The notes under the pieces: generated by a model
The model's input: the letters and a program-made list of their open reading frames with translations, nothing else
Told to the model about the DNA's origin: nothing
The model's database searches: none
In this document: one piece after another, positions 56,115-64,000 of the stretch
How positions within the stretch are numbered: the stretch's first letter is position 1
Layout of the letters: every line of letters begins with the position of its first letter
NCBI RefSeq assembly: GCF_004664715.2
Contig: NC_051083.1
Span: 119,400,413-119,464,412, forward strand
Direction of reading: 5' to 3'
DNA length: 64,000 nt
Source of the DNA: Peromyscus leucopus
Taxonomy: Eukaryota > Chordata > Mammalia > Rodentia > Cricetidae
Translations under genes and position numbers: made by a program

Positions 56115-56320
56115 CAGCCTGCTTTCTTATAGAACCCAGTACCACCAGCCCAGGGATGGCACCACCGCATTGGACTGGGCCATCCCCCATTGATCACTAA
56201 ACGAGAAAATGCCCTACAGGCTAGTGTACAGCCCCATCTTATGAACACATTTTCTTAATTGAAGTTTCCTCCTCTCAGATGACTTTAGCTTGTATCAAGT
56301 TGACATGAAACTATCCAAAC
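56115..56320. mobile_element. Rodent interspersed repeat, right part
   Basis: Continuation of 54748-54964: 'cttatagaacccagtaccac', 'cagcccagggatggcaccac', 'catcccccattgatcactaa' and 'tatcaagttgacatgaaact'. Confidence 0.85.
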
Positions 56321-56499
56321 ACACATCTTATACAATTTTCTTAATGTTTGCTCTAGAGATTAAAATATACAACTTAATATTTTCATAGTCTAGTTAGAGC
56401 TAATATTGGCTGCTTCACAAAAAAGTAGGAATTTTAAATCATAAATACCTACTTAATACTCCCTGTTCTCTATTTTCTCATTTTCATATGTGGGTTATT

Positions 56500-57245
56500 A
56501 TTTTTTTATTTAAGAATTTTTTTACTCATTTTACGTACCAACCATAGATCCCCCTCTCATCCCTCCTTCCGCTCCCCTTAGCATTGCCCTCCCTCACCCC
56601 ACGACTCAACCCCCATCTCCCTCCTCCAACTCAACCCCCATCTCCCTCCTCCAAAAGGGAAAGGGCTCCCAAGGGAATTCAGCAAAGCCTGGTATATTTA
56701 GTTGAGGCAAACCCAAGCCCCTCCCCCACTGCATCAAGGGTGAGCAAGGTGTCCGACCATAGGTAATGGGATCCAGAAAGCCAGCTCATGCACCAGGGAT
56801 AGATCCTGATTGATCCCACTGCCAGGGGTCCTCAAACAGACTAAGCTACACAACTGTTTCCCATATGAAGAGGGCCTAGTCCAGTCCCATGCAGGTTCCA
56901 CAGCCTTCGGTCTAAGGTTCATGAGTTCCTATGAGCTTGGTTCAGTTGTCTCTGTAGATTTCCCCATCATGATCTTGACCCCCCTTGCTCATATAATACC
57001 TCTTCCCTTTCTTCTACTGGGTTCCCAGAGCTCGGCCTGGTGGTTGCCTGTGGATCTCTGCATCTGCTTCCGTCATTTACTGGATGAAGGCTCTATGATG
57101 ACAATTAGGGTAGTCACCAATCTGATTACAGGGGAAGGCCAGCTCAGGCACCCTCTCCACTATTGCTAGTTGTCTAAGCTGGGGTCATCCTTGTGGATTC
57201 CTGGGAATTTCCCTAGCACCAAGTTTCTAACTATCCCCTGAAATG
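56500..57245 (-). mobile_element. L1 3' UTR fragment
   Basis: Antisense: T-rich, 'acgtaccaaccatagatccc', an 18-bp unit repeated near 56606-56652 ('actcaacccccatctccctc'), 'gcaccagggatagatcctga' and 'ctagttgtctaagctggggt'. It parallels 12950-13640. Truncated before ORF2. Confidence 0.88.
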
Positions 57246-57354
57246 GCTCCCTTTATCGAGACATCTCTTTCATTGCTCTGCTGGTGATTTTTTTTTTAAC
57301 CAAGGAAGACTATAGACTTTACAAGAGAATTTTATGATTATTTATTTATTTATT

Positions 57355-57500
57355 TATTTGAGTTTTTTGAGACAGGTTGGCATTATATATCCCTAGTTGC
57401 CTTGGAACTCACTATGTGGCTTGGGCTGGCCTTGAACTAATAGAAATCTACCTGCCTCTGCCTCCCAAGTTCTGGAATTAAGAGCATCTGCAACTATGCT
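57355..57500 (-). mobile_element. B1 SINE
   Basis: 'gagttttttgagacaggttg', 'ccttggaactcactatgtgg' and 'tgcctctgcctcccaagttc' in antisense; the 3' box is degraded. Confidence 0.82.
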
Positions 57501-57589
57501 AAAGAAGTTGAGAGAAAGGGTTTCCCCCGACTCCCCGGGTACTTACTGGATTTCCATCTAGCATCATTTGCCTTCAGCTTCACAAACTT

Positions 57590-58720
57590 CACTGAGCCTT
57601 TCTCATAGTCCAGGCATATCTTGTGATGAATTGTCTGAGTTTTAATTTTTCTGAAAACATCTTTCTTTTATTTGTTAAAGGATATTTGACATCCCCCATC
57701 ATGTTTTGAAAATATTTTACTCTTTTCTGGTCTTAATTTTCTTCTGGTGAGAAATCAGTATCATTTGAATTTTGTTTTTCTGTATGAGATGTGGAATATA
57801 TTATTTCTACCTATTGACTTTTAACATTTTCTTTGATTTTTCTGGTTTGATTATTATGTGTCTTAGTGTGTCTTTCTTTGTACTTTCTACTTATCCTGTT
57901 GAAATTTATTATTTCTTCAGATCTTGTTTCGTCACCACGTTGTCTGTCCATTTGAGACTCCAATTTCTTGTATGTGTGACCTTTTAATACTGCTTCAAAA
58001 ATCCTTGAGATTCTGTTCAGTTTGTTGTTGTTGTTTTGTTTTTTCAAGACAGGGTTTCTCTGTGTAGTCCTGGCTTTCTTGGAACTCGCTCTGTAGACCA
58101 GGCTGGCCTTGAACTCATAGGGATCCGCCTGCCTCTACCTCCCAGGTGCTGGGATTAAAGGTGTGCGCCACCTCCACATGGCTTCTCTTCATCTTTTAAA
58201 TTATTTTATTATCTCTTTTCTGATGGGATAATTTCTATTCATGTATCTTATAATTCAATGGCATTTGTTATTGTCATATAACTTGAACTCATCTAGTATA
58301 ACCAAAATATTCCAACAGTCATCGTAGAATTTTCTGTTCCTGCTCTGTATCCTTCTTATTCTTATTGTTTTGTTGTTTCTACTGTTATTCATTCTTTTTG
58401 TATTAATTGAAAGTACATTTTATTTTACATACCCAAGCACAGCTGTACATGAGGCTTTAAAATCATTGTCTGTTAGTTTTATTTTTGGTTGTGGGCCTAG
58501 CCCTTAACAAATCTCTCCAGCTCTGACTGTTAATTTTAGTGTCTGGGTCCACTCAAGATTGCTCTCCACCAATTGTCTTTGTATTTGTAAGTGGATCATA
58601 TGCATTCTTCCTCCATACATCCAGAAAATTTGGATTACATTCTGGACATTGTGAATTTTCTTATGTGGAAATTCATTTCTAATATATTTCTCTGAAAGCT
58701 ATTGATTTGGTTATAATGGG
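57590..58720 (-). mobile_element. Ancient L1 3' region
   Basis: A/T-rich antisense L1-like sequence with 'ggtttgattattatgtgtct' and 'tctggtgagaaatcagtatc', interrupted by the B1 at 58023. Boundaries are uncertain and divergence is high. Confidence 0.5.
58023..58182 (-). mobile_element. B1 SINE
   Basis: A (ttg)n-rich head, 'tcaagacagggtttctctgt', 'gaccaggctggccttgaact' and 'ctgggattaaaggtgtgcgc' in antisense. Confidence 0.93.
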
Positions 58721-60040
58721 CAATTACATTGTCTGGAATCAAAGTAAACTCCATGTCTTGGGTGGCAGTTCAAATCTTAGTTGAGTCCCTTGATCTTTAT
58801 TTGAAGTTTGTCCTATGCATATATGACTCAGAGACCAGGAACATAATCTGTCAGAGTTTAAAAGCTCTCTGCATCTCAGATGTTTCCCATCCTGTCCTTC
58901 CAATGGTTGTAGTTCTCTCGATCCTTTGCTTCTGATTCTTCCCACTAAGAATAAGTAGATTTCTCTAGAAGCATTTTCAGATGCCCTTCAAAGCATCAGC
59001 TGAACAGGTGAAAAACAGGTGGTTCACCTTGTGCTTTTACCCTTTTCTGAGTGCTTCCTCTGCTCCAGAATCTATCTGCCAGTGCTCATTTTCCTGGGCT
59101 TTCAAATGACCGTTAGTTTATATAGCTGGTAGATGCAGGAAACTCCTCATCCATTAAGAGCTATTTAGCTATACCAGAAGCAGGTGTTGACCTCCCTGTT
59201 TACATATGGAGTCTCCATTATAAATATCAGGGGATAAACAGACCATCAGCCCTAGTCACATTGTTGGTACCAAATTACCTATATGCTGAAGCTAAATCAT
59301 GGCCTGTAAGGTCATCAACTGAGCATGGGTCATCTGTGCTAGAAAGTCCATATGAGTTTTACATTCAAGTCATTCTACAGACATTATACACTGCCATACA
59401 TACTTCCCTTACTCTATACCCGACTAGGTTACAGCTCACTGAGCAACACCATGGATAATAGGAAAAATACAGGATCAAATTACATGTTTTCATTCAGTTA
59501 CCCCTTGGCTTTATGATTTCTGGATATGTCTTTTAACTTCCCTGAGACTCTGTTTACTAATATCCTACTACAGCACACTGCTCAAATTTGACAAAGATAT
59601 TAATTAAGAGAATGCATGTAAGGTGCCCATACACCCATTTTTGCCTGAAAGATTCAGGTTTATGATTGTGGTCCAAGTGTAATTTTTAATAAAGCCTATT
59701 TTCATTCTCAAAAATGGTCTAGTATGTACTAAATACTATTTATTGCAAATGAAACCAGCATAACCTTCTAACCATGAATCTCTAGCAGAATTGCTAAAGG
59801 CTAATGCCTTACTTCCCTGGCTCACTTTTAGTGAAAGCATTCTCAATGGACTGTGCGGCAGGTGCCTTATACTACTACGTGGTTTGTTGTTGTTTTTGCT
59901 TTCAGAACTGTATGGGAAAAGGTAACCTGGTGTCTCAACTCACCTTTATTTCTGAACATTGGGGCAAATCACCTAAGTTGTTATTTTTCTTTTCACCATG
60001 TGTGTGGACTTAGGTGAAAGGGAAAGAACCTTGGAAGAAA

Positions 60041-60043
<3 letters not shown>

Positions 60044-60086
<43 letters not shown>

Positions 60087-60250
60087 AAGTATTTGTGTGT
60101 GTGTGCATGTATGTGTATATTTGTGTGTATGTGCACGTGTGCATATGTTTGTGTGTATGCATGCATTTTTGTGTGTGAACACATTTGTGTGTATGCGTGA
60201 TTTGTGTGTGCACATGTGTTTGTATGTATATGTGTATTTGTGTGTAGAAA
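60044..60250. repeat. (TG)n microsatellite with degenerate tail
   Basis: A pure tg run of about 20 units (60044-60086) is followed by about 160 bp of tgtg/tatg-type degenerate sequence ending about 150 bp before the GAIN exon at 60399. The Cys/Val and His/Thr open frames on both strands are artefacts. Confidence 0.93.
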
Positions 60251-60398
60251 GTGTGTGGTAGGTAGCCCATGGAACCAGGCCCCACCCCTCAGCTTTAGCC
60301 CACTGTGGGAACTCTGAATTGGTTGGGATGGGAGGACTAGAGGATGTGACTATGATGGGTGAAGACTCCAGCTTTTATTTCCTGATATTTCTTGGCAG

Positions 60399-60533
60399 AT
60401 TTTCCTTGGCGGTATCCCTCTAAGGAGGGTTTTGGCTTCCATATATTTGCCTAAATCACTGAGGGAAAAAGTTCCTCTTAATGGATTACAAACCATCTTG
60501 TTTAATTTTTTTGGCCAAACCTCACTCTTTAAG
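60399..60533 (+). CDS. Adgrg4: ADGRG4 exon: GAIN domain, beta part
   Basis: 135 nt, phase 0 in and out (45 codons); acceptor 'gatatttcttggcag', donor 'tttaag|gtaagt'. It reads IFLGGIPLRRVLASIYLPKS, LREKVPLNGL and QTILFNFFGQTSLFK. The (A)SI-x-LPKSL pattern followed by an F-N-F-F strand is the GAIN beta-sandwich that leads to the GPS in ADGRG4 and its relatives. It was found by reading; it contains no ATG-initiated frame of useful length. The phase matches the previous exon exactly. The following exons (end of GAIN, GPS, 7TM) were not found before 64000, so this is the last exon in the window. Confidence 0.95.
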
Positions 60534-60949
60534 GTAAGTTCTTGCCTCTGGTAACTGTCATGAACTGACATGGTGACTCACTGTAATTATGAACTCCTGC
60601 TATTTTCATGATGTTCTGTTTATTTTAGAATATGCTCTGATTGATTCTACAAGTCTTTCAGCACAACCCCTCGCCCTCCACATGAATCAACATCTACTTT
60701 AATGATGTTTTACATTTTTGAATTTTCACAGTTCCTAAGCTTTGGATGGGACCTTAAGGGTTATCTGGTGACCAAATAGGAGCCTTAAGATGTTTCAAAG
60801 CAAGAAAAGAACAGCATGTTCTCCTGATGAGATTGCTTTTCGGCTTATTAATATTCCCTCCTCCATCTTTCATGGCTTCTAGCTCTGAGTGATCTAAACC
60901 TCACCTTAAGCTAGAGGCAATGAAAAGTGGTGAGGCATGGTCTCGGGGA

Positions 60950-61165
60950 CCAGCTGCTAGGATTTGAAGCCGACATTGCTGTCTTCTACCTGTGTGATTC
61001 CTGGCAAGTGATTCACCTCTGTGTGCCATAGTTTCTTGCAATGTGAAACAGTGTAAGAATAGGACCTTATGGACCTGTTAAAGGACTGAAGGAGTTAATA
61101 TCTGTAAAGTGCTTACAGTATTGCCTGGCACATCCTAAGCACTGAGCAAATGTTTGCATTGCTGT
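60950..61165 (+). mobile_element. MIR SINE
   Basis: Nearly full-length MIR in sense: 'ctacctgtgtgattcctggc', 'aagtgattcacctctgtgtg', 'agtgcttacagtattgcctg' and 'cactgagcaaatgtttgc'. Confidence 0.85.
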
Positions 61166-61269
61166 TGTTATTGCAGGATTGGGTCTCTGCCTGTGACCAC
61201 TCTATCTGATCGTGCTGTTGGGATGACAGCAACCAGAGCTAGCTTAAGGTTCATGACAGGGATCACTAT

Positions 61270-61405
61270 TAATGTGAATGCTCTCATCATGTACCTCTGG
61301 CTGGCCTGGAACTTTCTGTGTACACCTGTAGACCAAGATGTCAGAGATCTTACAGCTTCTGCCTCCTGAGTTCTGGGATTAAAGGCATGTGCCACCATAC
61401 CCAGC
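61270..61405 (-). mobile_element. B1 SINE
   Basis: 'ctggctggcctggaactttc', 'gcttctgcctcctgagttct' and 'gggattaaaggcatgtgcca' in antisense. The left part is degraded. Confidence 0.82.
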
Positions 61406-61439
61406 TTTAATTGTTACTATTTATGCTTACTACCTCATT

Positions 61440-61545
61440 TACTTCTTATGGGAAACCGAGGCTCAGCAAAATAGTTTGGCACAAGGTCACACAGTGATGA
61501 AGTGGTATAGTTATCAATCACATTCAGGCTGTCTAATGCCAAAGT
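61440..61545 (-). mobile_element. MIR SINE fragment
   Basis: 'atgggaaaccgaggctcagc' and 'ggcacaaggtcacacagtga' follow the reverse complement of MIR. Confidence 0.75.
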
Positions 61546-61571
61546 TCCGACATTTGTTTTTCCTTTCTTTA

Positions 61572-61573
<2 letters not shown>

Positions 61574-61620
<47 letters not shown>

Positions 61621-61622
61621 TT
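61574..61622. repeat. (TG)n microsatellite
   Basis: A tg run of about 20 units followed by degenerate tgta/tgtg sequence to about 61700. Confidence 0.94.
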
Positions 61623-61719
61623 CATGTACATGTGTGTATGTGTGTTTATACATGTTTGTGTGTATAGGCACACAGGAACACACATATGTATGTATATGTG
61701 GGGGCTGCACATTCGAATG

Positions 61720-61975
61720 TGTATCTGTGCATGTGGAGGCCTAAGGTTGATGCCAAGATACATCCTTAATTGTTCTTCCACCTTACTGATTAAGGTAATG
61801 TCTCTTACTACAACCCAGAGCTTGCCAATGTGACTGGGCTGGGGATTTCATGTATCTGCCTTCTAAGGCTGGAATTACATGTTGGCCACCATTCCCACCT
61901 GGCATGGGTTTTGAGGATCCAAACAATGGTCCTTTGCTTGCACAGAAAGAACTTAACTACTAAGCGATCTCCCCA
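61720..61975 (-). repeat. Old rodent repeat, family not named
   Basis: 'catgtggaggcctaaggttg', 'aattgttcttccaccttact', 'gaggatccaaacaatggtcc', 'tttgcttgcacagaaagaac' and 'ctactaagcgatctccccaa'. Same pattern as 51090-51260; it ends like a SINE head in antisense. Confidence 0.55.
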
Positions 61976-62639
61976 ACCTTGGGGTTCCTATATTTGAAGT
62001 TAATACATTAATTTATCCAGATGTGCTTGATTTCTAAGGAATTATCCAAATAAATGAATTCTTAGTGGTCAAACATTTACAGATTGATTTGGGGGGATAT
62101 TATACTGGTCTGATAAAAATATAGCAGATACTTTTAGCACCTACCAATTTAAGTGTACCATATCACCACCAAATGTGTTTGCAAGGCATTCTGTTTCCCT
62201 GGCATTCTGTGACCACTCTTCTCTCCAGCTAAATTCTATTTGTTCCTGTAGGTTTAGTTCAAATCCTACCCAGGATGCATCCCCAGAATTAATAAGTCCA
62301 TTCTCCCTTCTCTGTACCCTGGAAAAATTAGTGAAGAATATTTTGTAATAATGATTTAAAATGTGTTTCATAGCTGTCTGAACCTTTTGATATTCTTGTC
62401 ACTGCTCTGTATCATCAGAGATGCCATTATTTTTGGTCTTAATTTCCCTCCTTCCTTCAGAGGGCTGTGCTTGCCTCTCAGAATAAGAGATAAACTTGCT
62501 TTGCATAGATTTTACACTTAATAAGTAATTTTGATTCGCTAGCACCTTCCATTGAAATAGACTAAAGACCTTTGAAAAAATTAGCCTCCAGACGTCATAG
62601 TGCCGGATGAAGAAGGGTTAGAACCAGCTCGGCATCAAA

Positions 62640-62745
62640 TTCAGAGCTGGAAGGGCCCTCATAACTCAGTGTCTCATATCTTCATTGTGCCAGTGAGGTC
62701 ACCAAAACCCAGAAGGGGAAGGCACTTGCTGAAGGTGACACAATT
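62640..62745 (-). mobile_element. MIR-like fossil
   Basis: 'tcattgtgccagtgaggtca', 'ccagaaggggaaggcacttg' and 'ctgaaggtgacaca' match the reverse MIR core. A short (gggtgct)n run follows at 62826-62850. Confidence 0.55.
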
Positions 62746-64000
62746 CATTCTTTTATTCACCCAATCATTTATTTATTCAGTAAATAGTCATTTCATTCCT
62801 ATTCTGTATCTTCCATGGCACTGCATGCTGGGTGCTGGGTGCTGGGTGCTAGGGCTACAGTGCTAAGCAAGAGAGAGGTGGGGTCTGCTCTCACAGAAAA
62901 CACAGTGAATTAAAAGAGAACAGAAAGTAGATGTTTCTAACACCGAAAGAGGGACATGAGGCTGGGATCTGTGTTACTGGTGGCCGAGGAATGCTGACTG
63001 AAGACATGCTACCCTGTAACCACGTTTCTCTTCAGTGCCCAAGCTCCGTAGCCTTAGATTTGCACAGCTTCCTATAACCTCTTTTGATTGGAATCTTGAT
63101 GGCCATTACAACACACTACCTAAGGAATTGTCGACCATACACCACTCTTGAACATCCTGTACCTCTTCCTTTCTTCTACCAGCTGTAGCTCTCAGGAAGG
63201 AGCAAAGGCATTGAGCAAGCACACTGTGGCATAGGGACTCTGGGACTGTAGAAGAGGGAAGAGAAGGAGCCACCTGAGTTAGGGGAGCTCTCAGCTGTGA
63301 AGGGGTCAAAAATGAGATGAAAAGTGAATAGAGAGGACACAGAGGAAATATCTGTGTAAATGCTCAGAGATATAACAGGTACAACTTGAGTTTGGAGGAG
63401 TGAGAAATGATTTCCCCTCCCCTCATGTTTACTTTGTTGTAGGTGAGAAACATGAATCCAGAGAAGAGGTTAGTTAAGAGGGTCATTATGGATATTTCCT
63501 CCTTTGGCCTTTCCACTGCAAAAAACTGTATACCTTAAGCTAAATTGGAGGCTAGTTAGAAGTCATCTGGTCTACCTCTCTTCCTCATGTTACTGATGGC
63601 CCATAGAAGAGAAGGTCTTTGGAAGAACCAGAGGGCTTAGGCTAGCACTTGGTTTTCTGAGTGTCAGTAAGACCTTACCACCATCATGGTTTGCTGATGT
63701 TCTGCTTTAGCAGGCTGCCTTGGGGAACTCTGAAGAGAAAGGGACACTAAGTCATCAGAGTGTAGACTTGTTCTTTGTCTAATTGTTGGAACTTAAGCAA
63801 GAAAGGGTTAAATTTGGTTGACAATTTGAGGGTACAGTCCACAGTAGTAGGGAAATCCTTATGGCAGAGACTTGAGAACGCTTATCATATAGTGTCTGCA
63901 GTGGGGAGGCACATGACTGCTGGTGCTTAGCCAGCTTTCTCCTTGTTTATTCACTCCAGGACTCCTAGTTGAAGTCATGGTGCCACCCACATTTAGAGTG

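Larger units (their letters stand above)
60534..64000 (+). other. ADGRG4 intron, start only (runs past the window)
   Basis: It begins gtaagt at 60534. It contains a MIR interrupted by SINE sequence (60950-61545), a (TG)n run, an old rodent repeat (61720-61975) and a further MIR-like fossil (62640-62745). Nothing recognised in 61990-62580 or 62900-64000. I looked for a GPS-type Cys/Trp pattern and for 7TM segments and found none. Confidence 0.7.

Noticed and set aside
55829..56248. 139-codon minus-strand frame as a gene
   Set aside because: Its residues (MWYIYTMEYYSAEKNND and neighbours) are the C-terminus of L1 ORF2, and it runs out into an unrelated older repeat.
59973..60285. Cys/Val-rich (+) and His/Thr-rich (-) frames
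   Set aside because: These are translations of a TG/CA repeat on both strands.
60534..64000. Search for the GPS/7TM exons of the receptor
   Set aside because: No phase-0 exon with the expected Cys/Trp GPS pattern or hydrophobic helices was found, so these exons are taken to lie beyond the window.

Overview
This window is mammalian nuclear DNA from a rodent. The best-supported content is one multi-exon gene on the + strand, ADGRG4 (GPR112), an adhesion G-protein-coupled receptor that is X-linked in human and mouse. B1 and B2 SINEs, rodent L1 remnants and B4-type ID/B1 chimeras show a rodent. The B1 subtype with 'gtagctttgcgcctttcctgga' in place of the mouse-like 'gtagccctggctgtcctgga' points to a cricetid (hamster, vole or deer mouse). 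The species itself cannot be fixed from the sequence.

Twelve coding exons join into one open frame with matching splice phases at every junction. They total 7,206 nt, or 2,402 codons. In order they encode: the end of the pentraxin-like (PTX/LamG) domain (12-138); one 5,904-nt exon for a Ser/Thr-rich mucin-like stalk (20504-26407); five small exons for a SEA-like module (28393-34892); two exons for the hormone-receptor (HormR) motif (36612-38984); and three exons for the GAIN domain (47125-60533). The start codon and signal peptide lie upstream of the window. The GPS cleavage site, seven-transmembrane bundle and stop codon lie downstream. The last exon in the window (60399-60533, 45 codons) is too short to stand out as an open frame and was found by reading for GAIN-type residues at a consistent splice phase.

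The rest is intron and is rich in repeats: L1 fragments of several ages, mostly antisense to the gene; many B1/B2 SINEs; three copies of a short hAT-like DNA element; MIR and MaLR fossils; LTR-like pieces; and many microsatellites. One processed pseudogene was recognised, of the U1 snRNP C protein gene (Snrpc, 9861-10327). No other intact gene, RNA gene, CRISPR array or promoter is supported.

The points most worth a second look are the phase-symmetric mucin exon, a 28-codon in-frame exon pair, tandem splice donors at the end of one GAIN exon, and a nested pair of L1 insertions that reused one target site, the second with an apparent 3' transduction. I found no evidence of a previously undescribed multi-gene system; this is a conserved receptor gene in repeat-rich rodent DNA.
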